Source of the DNA: a candidate division CSSED10-310 bacterium
GTDB lineage: Bacteria > CSSED10-310 > JAFGJC01
Length of the DNA stretch: 14,379 bases
NCBI GenBank assembly: GCA_016929305.1
Contig: JAFGJC010000013.1
Span: forward strand, 1 to 14,379
Direction of reading: 5' to 3'
A model generated the notes under the pieces. That model worked only from the letters and a program-made list of their open reading frames with translations. It was not told the origin of the DNA and made no database searches. Below are positions 8,741 to 14,379 of this stretch, piece after piece; within the stretch, counting starts at the first letter, position 1, and every line of letters begins with the position of its first letter. The position numbers were made by a program, and so were the translations under genes.

Positions 8741-8766
8741 TCCTAACTACGCATCATAGTATAGGA
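8741..8766 (-). promoter_or_regulatory. Imperfect inverted repeat covering a candidate -10 of the ABC operon
   Basis: Left arm TCCTAACTA (8741-8749) and right arm TAGTATAGGA (8757-8766) are reverse complements apart from a one-base insertion. On the minus strand the right arm contains TATACT (8763-8758), a good -10 about 60 bases ahead of the ATG at 8699; no convincing -35 is seen upstream. The arrangement is what an operator over a promoter would look like, but it could also be a short hairpin in the leader. Confidence 0.35.
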
Positions 8767-8813
8767 AAGTTCGCGACGAAAACACTTCGATGTGCTTAAA
8801 AACCATTTCATCA

Positions 8814-8841
8814 TTGCGATTCTTTATCCTTCAGATAAAAT
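8814..8841 (+). promoter_or_regulatory. Candidate promoter of the larA-like gene
   Basis: TTGCGA (8814-8819) and TAAAAT (8836-8841) are 16 bases apart. A transcript would start near 8848, about 60 bases ahead of the ATG at 8908. Both boxes deviate slightly from consensus. Together with the opposite-strand -10 near 8760, this makes 8700-8907 a divergent promoter region. Confidence 0.35.
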
Positions 8842-8895
8842 AGATGCTGAAGATTCCCCTTGATACTCATTAAAGGATTTCAATTCAGGGATCAC

Positions 8896-8900
8896 AGAGG
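8896..8900 (+). promoter_or_regulatory. Ribosome binding site that decides the larA-like start
   Basis: AGAGG followed by a run of seven A bases precedes ATG at 8908. The in-frame ATG at 8860 has no such site and would add 16 residues (MILIKGFQFRDHRGKK) unlike the LarA N-terminus, so 8908 is preferred. Confidence 0.75.
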
Positions 8901-8907
8901 AAAAAAA

Positions 8908-10194
8908 ATGACAGAGTCGCGCACTCACCCGATTGTGTTACCTTATGGACAGGGTTATGTCAGGTTAACTTTGAACATTCCTTTCGAAAACATCCATCTT
9001 ATCCAGCCTCACTATCCGCCGCCACTACCCGATCCCGCAGATGCCATTCTCGGTCAACTCGCCACACCTATTCATTCATCTCCTTTGGCTTCCCTCGTAA
9101 AGCCTTCCGATCATGTCGTCATCGTAACTTCAGATGTCACCCGCCCTGTTCCAAACCGTCTGATTATTCCACTTTTGCTACGTCATCTCGGATTGCACGC
9201 CGATCGCTTGACGATCCTGCTCGCCAACGGCACTCACAGACCCAATTCCCACGCTGAAATCGCCGCGATGTTCGGTAGAACGATCGCCAATTCCGTCGTT
9301 ATACGCAACCACGACGCTCTGGATCCCCAGATGAATCAACTGGCAGGTCATACCGAATCGGGGACACCGGTTTACTTGAACAAACATTACCTGAATGCAG
9401 ATGTGCGTATTTGTCTGGGTTTCATCGAACCCCATTTTTTTGCAGGGTTCTCCGGCGGTGCCAAATCGATCATTCCGGGAATAGCCGGTTTTCAGACAAT
9501 TCTGCATTCCCATCGCCCGTCGCTGATCGCCGATGACAACTGCACTTGGGGAAAACTGGCCAGCAATCCGATGCGCGCTGAAATTGAGGCCATGGTACAG
9601 CTCTGCCCTCCGGACTTCATGATCAACGTCACCGTGGACGCCGAAAAACATATCACCGGCGTGTTTTGCGGTGATATCATCAGAGCTCATCGGGAAGGCT
9701 GCCGGTATGCCTGGAATCATTGCATGCTGCCTGTCGACCGGTACTATCCGCTGGTCATTACATCCAATGGCGGGTATCCGCTGGATCTGAATCTTTACCA
9801 GAGTATCAAAGGAATGTCTGCGGCATCCCAGATAGTATCGCAAAATGGTGCTATTGTTCTGATCAGCGAATGTGCCGACGGTATCCCAGACAATTCATCA
9901 TTTCATAAAATGCTTGCTTCGTTGCCATCAAAACAGGATTTACACCGGTGGGTCGCCGAACAGCTCTCCCCTCAACTCGACCTCTGGCAAGTGCAGATCC
10001 TCGACCGGATTCTCCGCCGCGCAACCGTTTATGCCCGGACATCACTGCCGGCAAGCGATATCGCTGCCTGCAAACTTCAACCTATACACGTGCTGGATAA
10101 CTGCCTGAATCAACTCATCAGAGACATCGGCCACGACGCCTGTGTCGCCGTTCTTCCTGATGGTCCCTATACAATCCCTTTTTGGGAGGGATGA
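8908..10194 (+). CDS. larA: LarA-family nickel-dependent lactate racemase-like enzyme
   Basis: A 428-residue cytoplasmic protein, the usual LarA length. LarA enzymes racemise or epimerise 2-hydroxy acids using a covalently bound nickel-pincer nucleotide. Characteristic stretches are SDVTRPVPN, NGTHRP, EPHFFAGFSGGAKSIIPG and QSIKGMSAA, ending in the family-typical DGPYTIP. Counting from ATG 8908, His110, His176, Lys186 and His202 line up in order and spacing with His108, His174, Lys184 and His200 of the Lactobacillus enzyme: catalytic histidines, cofactor-bound lysine and nickel ligand. All key residues therefore appear intact. The family also includes racemases for other hydroxy acids, so lactate is not certain and the symbol denotes the family. 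No larB, larC or larE cofactor genes are in the window. It stands alone, with a divergent ABC operon upstream and a hairpin downstream. Confidence 0.9.
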   Translation: MTESRTHPIVLPYGQGYVRLTLNIPFENIHLIQPHYPPPLPDPADAILGQLATPIHSSPLASLVKPSDHVVIVTSDVTRPVPNRLIIPLLLRHLGLHADRLTILLANGTHRPNSHAEIAAMFGRTIANSVVIRNHDALDPQMNQLAGHTESGTPVYLNKHYLNADVRICLGFIEPHFFAGFSGGAKSIIPGIAGFQTILHSHRPSLIADDNCTWGKLASNPMRAEIEAMVQLCPPDFMINVTVDAEKHITGVFCGDIIRAHREGCRYAWNHCMLPVDRYYPLVITSNGGYPLDLNLYQSIKGMSAASQIVSQNGAIVLISECADGIPDNSSFHKMLASLPSKQDLHRWVAEQLSPQLDLWQVQILDRILRRATVYARTSLPASDIAACKLQPIHVLDNCLNQLIRDIGHDACVAVLPDGPYTIPFWEG

Positions 10195-10230
10195 TTTATA
10201 TCTGTCTATCGGATTGATTCGGAGATATTG

Positions 10231-10266
10231 AGACGCCTTCCCGGTTTTGGAGCCGGAAAGGCGTCT
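10231..10266 (+). terminator. Strong hairpin terminator between convergent genes
   Basis: AGACGCCTT pairs with AAGGCGTCT, and inner CCGG with CCGG, with one C/A mismatch between the two helices and an 8-base loop (10245-10252). It begins 36 bases after the larA-like stop and is followed by GTTTCAACGTTTTA, a broken T-run, so termination of the plus-strand gene is likely. It also lies just beyond the stop (10278) of the opposing gene, which it may serve too, although no T-run follows on that strand. Confidence 0.75.
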
Positions 10267-10277
10267 GTTTCAACGTT

Positions 10278-13200
10278 TTAATGGTACGCCCACTCAATAA
10301 TTTGGACGTCACCGATCAGATCGAATGATCCCGCTTGGAACGCAGCACCATAAAAGTAAAGTCCGGAAGCACTTCCTGTTTCCGTCGGCCATACAAAATT
10401 CAACACGTCTTCAGAAACAATCGATCCGGGATCGACGGTCATTTGTTTGCTGTCGATATCGGACTGCAAATCACACCATGAAGGCCAGCACCAGAAATAT
10501 CCGTAAACACCCAGCAACAGGTAAACATCGCTGACCATTTGCTCCGAGCCGGGATTGCCTAACTCAAAATACAAATGGAAGGTATCGCCTGCACCAAAAT
10601 CGGTTCCATTAAGATGAAGTGTCATACCGGCTTTTGGCGGTACGGCGGTTGGTGTGTAAGTTGGTTCGTCAGGAGGTGTCGGTGTGGGGGTCGGTGGTTC
10701 GGTTGGCGGCGTTGTGGGCGGTGGCGTAGGTGGCTGAGTTGGCGGTTGTGTGGGTGGTTGAGTTGGAGGAACACTCGGTTGAGATGTCGGTGTCGGTTCG
10801 GGCGTTTCAGTAGCTGTGGGCGGTGGTGTGTAGGTTGGTGTGGGTGGGGAGGTATATGTCGGTGTCGGAGATGGTGGCTGAACGGTTGCTGTGGGGGTTG
10901 GCGTATTGGGTGCTGCCGTTGGCGTTGGCACAGGATCACCCGATTCCGCCCAGATTTCGATATCGTCAAGGTTCCAGCCGCAATAGGTTACCAGATAATC
11001 GGTCGGTCCCATAACCCAGCGCATGTAAACCGTCGATTCACCATCTGCATACGCTGAAATGTCATACGACAGCGCTTGCCAATCGGGATCAGTAAAACTT
11101 GATCCCTGATGTGACCAGATGGTATGCCATGTCGTTCCATTGGAAGAAACCTCAAAAGCTGCGTGATCATAGGTGGAACTCTCAACTCCGAGCCAGCGCA
11201 TGAATCGCACTTCCACCGATGTCAGATTCGAACAGTTGATGGGATCAGTGATCAACGATGTCTCCGGCAGATTGTTCGCGTAGTCACCCGCAAGATTGTA
11301 TCCATAAACATTGTCACCGGTATAACCGGAAGAAGGATCACCCTCATTACCCTGCGGGACACCCCATTCCCATTGCCCTTCACAGATCCATCCGGGATCC
11401 GTATCCAAAGGCCAAAAATACCGCCGGGCAAAGGTTGAAGTGGTGACTTCAAGATCAAACGTATCCGTAGTCTCGTGGTTGATCGCAAGGATATCAAACG
11501 TGAAGGTAATCATGGTCTGTTCCGGCGTACTCCCCGAAACATCGACTTCAATATGCGGTGAGTAACTTGTTGCCGATGCTCCCGGCGCTAAATCAGGAAA
11601 ATCCACGGTGTTATCTATAAATGTTATGAATTCGGGATTATTCGAGGTGACCGTTGCATTCAAACCGGTCGCGGTCGCTCTGCCCTCATTTCTCAGTTCA
11701 ATCATCAACGTCGCCGTTTCCCCGGGATCCAAGATACCGTCACTGTCTCCACCCGGACCAGGATCCAGAACAACAACATTCGAAACAATGACGGCTGGCG
11801 CTACAATTTCTTCATTGAACTGCGTAATACCATTACCCTGATTGGAAACCCAATTCAGAATAAAATTAACAATATGGCCATCAGGAGCTGACAGATCCGC
11901 TGTCCATGCCAGATGAGGTTCCATGCTTGTTTCAGCGGTATTGTGATAGATATCAGGAAATGTCAGGTTGTTCTGAGTGATATTGGCATACAAGCTGGTT
12001 TCCGTGACGGTTCCGCTGACATTCATGGCATCAACGCCCATATTATAGAGTGTTATGGGCATCACTATGGATTCACCCGGGTTGACTTCTCCGTCATTGT
12101 TACCTGTCGCATCATCCACTATGTGACCCTGATGCGTCAGAATCGGTGCATCGCATGGCGCGACATAGGATATCTCGATATCATCGATATTCCAGCCGCT
12201 GTATCGCCAGCCGCCATCGGTAGGTCCCATGCCCCATCTCAACCGCACGTCGCCATGTCCGTCAGCCCACTGCGAAATGTCATACTGCTCATAACTCCAA
12301 TCGGAACTCGTAATGGTAGCATCGTTTTCCCAAATAACGGTCCAGCTCGATCCCCCATTATTGCTGATTTCCAGAGTGGCATGATCATACGTCGGCTGTT
12401 CCACATTCAACCAGCGCTGGAAACCCAGGGTTGCATCGATCGCAGCGGAGCAGTTTATGGGCGTAGTCGTCAGATACACCGTGGACGGCATGCTGTTCGG
12501 GTAATCACCACTCAAATTATATCCATACACATTTGTTCCCGTGTAACCGCCAGTAGGATCCGGCTCACCATATTCACCGCCCTGACCTTGCGGCACGCCA
12601 AACGCCCAATCACTCTCCACAAGCCATCCCGGATTGCTGTCAAGCGATTCCTGCATGAGATAAAATCTGCCGTATGTCTGAAAAATATACAGTGACCCTC
12701 CCGCATCATCTATCGTGGTATTTCCTGCATAATCCGTCGATGCAACCTCATAATAATGATCCGTGCATTGATTTAATCCCTCAATGGTCAACTCATGCTG
12801 AATCACCAGTTCTTCTTCTGAAACCTCGTTACCCAGAGCTGGCGTTTCGCCATAGTTTATGACACTGCTGGAAGGTTCATTGGTTTCCCATGCAATCGTT
12901 ACCGTGGAATCCGTGATGTACACCGTCGTGACATTGGAAATGACCGGACCCGAACAGTCTACCATTGCCGTGTCGGTAACAGTCTGCGGACCGGCACCGC
13001 CGTGATTTTCATCCTGATAGGTGACGGTGAGTGTATCTCCATCGGCCACCTGAACTTCACCTGTACCGGGTGTATCCGTGACCAGTTGCACATCCCCGGA
13101 AAAGATACCTGAATCAGCAATAACCTCCGATAAAACAACCGTCTCGCCGGCAGGATCAGTGGAAGAGGTAACGGTAACTGCCTGTGTTTCGCCGCCAACC

Positions 13201-14379
13201 AAATCGAGATCGGCAACGCGTATCGCCACCAAAGAATTACAATTGTAAAGAGATTCCTCAAATTCAACGGTTCCCTCAGATGAAACGGGTTGAGGAACGA
13301 CATCCACACAATTTGAAAATACAGATGTGCATTCCGGATCAGCACCGTATGCTCTGACAATATAAAAATATGTGAAACCGTTGGTAGCCTCATCATCCAC
13401 AAACGTTGTTAGCGTCGTTGTGGCATACGGCGTGAATGACCAGTCACATGAAACGGCATTCCTGAAAATTTCATATCCGCTCGCGCCGGAAACCGCATCC
13501 CAGCTCAACGCCGCGCCATGATCTCTGGGTACGCCTTCCGCGACAGGTGCATCCAGCGAAGGGCAGTCCGTATGACATGCCGGTTGATCGCCGCATGCGA
13601 TACCGTGCGCGTTATAGGCGTCCCAGATAATACAGCCATGAGGGGTTCCATCGGCAAGATTACCGTTATCGTCATCGACGGCCAGATATACGGTATACCA
13701 GTTTTGTGGCTGGCATCCGTTGACAGTGGTATCGGGATTGCACTGTACCGCGGCATAGTAGGCTTCATCCGCAGTGGGCATGGAATAGTACCAGAGTTCA
13801 TCCAGAATCACCCAACCGGTATAGCTGTCATACTCATCGATCAGATCCATCGCCAGCGTCCAGTTGGTAGACATTGCGAGAATACCTTCACAATGCCCTT
13901 CATATCCCATGACCCCCTCATACCATCCATACGGACAGGACCATCGATCGCAGTCCATGGGAGCTTCGTCGATATTGTCGGGACGCGGCATCGGCAGTAC
14001 ATCAGCACCCCGGACACCGGTACAACTTTCATCACACCCGTAATTGCAGGGAACACCCGGACGGAAGTTATGGCCGATGCAGGGATCGTGAAGCATCGTA
14101 ATACTCATGGTATCGGCGAATGATTCCGCGGACCCCATATCGCTGTTTCCTCCTGTGGCGTCATCAAGCCCATGACCCGATTCATGCAGAAACACCGAAG
14201 CGATCTCGCCGGTGTTCGAACAGCCGCCGCCGGAACGGTAGAAATTGACCGAAGATCCATCCCAATAAGCATTGCATGTGTTGTTGATGTTGACATTTGC
14301 CGTCAGATTGCCTGACAGCCATGATACTCCAGGCAGATATTCACGGCCCTTCTCCTGAAGCATATTGATATGATAGTAA
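10278..14379 (-). CDS. Very large secreted zinc metallopeptidase-like multidomain protein, N-terminus cut by window edge
   Basis: The frame is open to the right edge; the codons just before the first ATG (14363) encode protein-like sequence (YYHIN), so the true start and signal peptide are outside. Counting from that Met there are 1361 residues: a Cys-rich catalytic region with H60-ESG-H64 and candidate third ligand E80 in GSAESFAD (1-265); a fibronectin III-like domain (269-357); a beta domain with DSGIFSG (about 359-472); a second FnIII-like domain (474-565); a jelly-roll/MAM-like domain ending GWNIDDIEI (573-735); two CARDB-like domains, each opening with a Ca-loop-like stretch (NNDGEVNPGE, DSDGILDPGE; about 740-975); a second jelly-roll copy ending GWNLDDIEI (986-1140); a Pro/Thr linker (1143-1245); and an aromatic C-terminal module (1246-1361). 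The make-up is that of an exported, disulphide-containing protein. The peptidase family is unassigned and activity is inferred from the motif. The stop is TAA at 10280-10278. Confidence 0.88.
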   Translation of the reverse strand, partial: YYHINMLQEKGREYLPGVSWLSGNLTANVNINNTCNAYWDGSSVNFYRSGGGCSNTGEIASVFLHESGHGLDDATGGNSDMGSAESFADTMSITMLHDPCIGHNFRPGVPCNYGCDESCTGVRGADVLPMPRPDNIDEAPMDCDRWSCPYGWYEGVMGYEGHCEGILAMSTNWTLAMDLIDEYDSYTGWVILDELWYYSMPTADEAYYAAVQCNPDTTVNGCQPQNWYTVYLAVDDDNGNLADGTPHGCIIWDAYNAHGIACGDQPACHTDCPSLDAPVAEGVPRDHGAALSWDAVSGASGYEIFRNAVSCDWSFTPYATTTLTTFVDDEATNGFTYFYIVRAYGADPECTSVFSNCVDVVPQPVSSEGTVEFEESLYNCNSLVAIRVADLDLVGGETQAVTVTSSTDPAGETVVLSEVIADSGIFSGDVQLVTDTPGTGEVQVADGDTLTVTYQDENHGGAGPQTVTDTAMVDCSGPVISNVTTVYITDSTVTIAWETNEPSSSVINYGETPALGNEVSEEELVIQHELTIEGLNQCTDHYYEVASTDYAGNTTIDDAGGSLYIFQTYGRFYLMQESLDSNPGWLVESDWAFGVPQGQGGEYGEPDPTGGYTGTNVYGYNLSGDYPNSMPSTVYLTTTPINCSAAIDATLGFQRWLNVEQPTYDHATLEISNNGGSSWTVIWENDATITSSDWSYEQYDISQWADGHGDVRLRWGMGPTDGGWRYSGWNIDDIEISYVAPCDAPILTHQGHIVDDATGNNDGEVNPGESIVMPITLYNMGVDAMNVSGTVTETSLYANITQNNLTFPDIYHNTAETSMEPHLAWTADLSAPDGHIVNFILNWVSNQGNGITQFNEEIVAPAVIVSNVVVLDPGPGGDSDGILDPGETATLMIELRNEGRATATGLNATVTSNNPEFITFIDNTVDFPDLAPGASATSYSPHIEVDVSGSTPEQTMITFTFDILAINHETTDTFDLEVTTSTFARRYFWPLDTDPGWICEGQWEWGVPQGNEGDPSSGYTGDNVYGYNLAGDYANNLPETSLITDPINCSNLTSVEVRFMRWLGVESSTYDHAAFEVSSNGTTWHTIWSHQGSSFTDPDWQALSYDISAYADGESTVYMRWVMGPTDYLVTYCGWNLDDIEIWAESGDPVPTPTAAPNTPTPTATVQPPSPTPTYTSPPTPTYTPPPTATETPEPTPTSQPSVPPTQPPTQPPTQPPTPPPTTPPTEPPTPTPTPPDEPTYTPTAVPPKAGMTLHLNGTDFGAGDTFHLYFELGNPGSEQMVSDVYLLLGVYGYFWCWPSWCDLQSDIDSKQMTVDPGSIVSEDVLNFVWPTETGSASGLYFYGAAFQAGSFDLIGDVQIIEWAYH
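10629..10937 (-). repeat. Low-complexity Pro/Thr linker coding region
   Basis: About 100 codons of near-pure Pro and Thr with scattered Ser, Glu and Tyr, including PTQP repeated three times. The DNA is a degenerate GT/GG-rich tract on the plus strand. It links the second jelly-roll domain to the C-terminal module of the secreted protein. Such linkers are extended, often glycosylated, spacers in secreted enzymes; glycosylation is not shown here. The tract is a likely site of length variation. Confidence 0.85.
10944..11408 (-). repeat. Second copy of the duplicated jelly-roll/MAM-like domain
   Basis: Residues 986-1140 of the secreted protein. It shares with the copy at 12159-12647 the ordered landmarks LD-DPGW or LDSNPGW, WGVPQG or FGVPQG, GYTG-NVYGYNL-GDY, PINCS, RWL-VE-TYDHA, MGPTD and GW-LDDIEI or GWNIDDIEI. 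This is an internal duplication recognisable at protein level and in parts at DNA level. Confidence 0.85.
12159..12647 (-). repeat. First copy of the duplicated jelly-roll/MAM-like domain
   Basis: Residues 573-735 of the secreted protein, partner of 10944-11408. The copies are separated by two CARDB-like domains which are themselves related, so the block order is A-C-C'-A'. MAM/jelly-roll folds ending in W-DD are common in secreted metallopeptidases of the immune inhibitor A type, where they bind ligands; the ligand here is unknown. Confidence 0.85.

Noticed and set aside
8860..8907. Earlier in-frame ATG for the larA-like gene
   Set aside because: It has no ribosome site, and the 16 added residues do not resemble LarA; AGAGG plus an A-run points to 8908.
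9178..9843. Minus-strand frame of 221 codons
   Set aside because: It is antisense to the LarA core, including its catalytic motifs, and has no upstream ribosome site.
10629..10937. Repetitive GT/GG tract considered as a CRISPR-like or regulatory repeat
   Set aside because: There are no regular repeat units with unique spacers; the tract codes in frame for a Pro/Thr linker.
10575..11057. Plus-strand frame rich in Trp, Arg, Gly and Cys
   Set aside because: It is the antisense reading of the Pro/Thr linker (CCN/ACN codons), which explains its composition.
11913..12695. Open frame of 260 codons on the plus strand
   Set aside because: It lies opposite the secreted protein's coding frame, has no ribosome site and reads as non-protein-like Ile/Arg/His-rich sequence; the minus-strand frame has clear domains.

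Overview
The window is a gene-dense bacterial segment, with six protein-coding genes and no non-coding gap over about 210 bases. Features pointing to a Gram-negative-type, probably poorly cultured lineage are a bacterial tricorn protease, an ABC permease fused to an M1 aminopeptidase, and a large secreted multidomain protein with a Pro/Thr linker. Good Shine-Dalgarno sites and sigma70-like promoters fit Bacteria rather than Archaea. I cannot name the phylum from sequence alone. There are no RNA genes, insertion sequences, CRISPR arrays or prophage genes that I can support.

Layout. (1) Bases 1-2733, minus: a tricorn-type protease whose C-terminus runs off the left edge. (2) Bases 2734-2899: a divergent promoter region. 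(3) Bases 2900-4213, plus: a compact cytoplasmic M3/M2-like zinc peptidase whose 3' end overlaps the next gene tail to tail by 65 bases. (4) Bases 4149-7781, minus: a 1210-residue fusion of two ABC-2 permease halves with an extracytoplasmic M1-type aminopeptidase domain. (5) Bases 7794-8699, minus: its ABC ATPase, first gene of the two-gene operon. (6) Bases 8700-8907: a second divergent promoter region with an imperfect inverted repeat. (7) Bases 8908-10194, plus: a LarA-family nickel-pincer racemase/epimerase. (8) Bases 10231-10266: a strong hairpin between convergent genes. (9) Bases 10278 to the right edge, minus: a very large secreted zinc metallopeptidase-like protein, missing its N-terminus.

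How the genes may work together. Four of the six genes carry peptidase or peptidase-like domains: tricorn, the M3-like peptidase, the M1-ABC fusion and the secreted HExxH protein. In archaea tricorn hands peptides to M1-family factors, so a shared theme of peptide breakdown for nutrition is plausible. However, the genes lie in separate transcription units and the M1 domain is predicted to face outside the cytoplasm. The only firm functional unit is the ATPase plus the permease-M1 fusion. The LarA homologue has no cofactor-synthesis genes (larB, larC, larE) here, so these must lie elsewhere.
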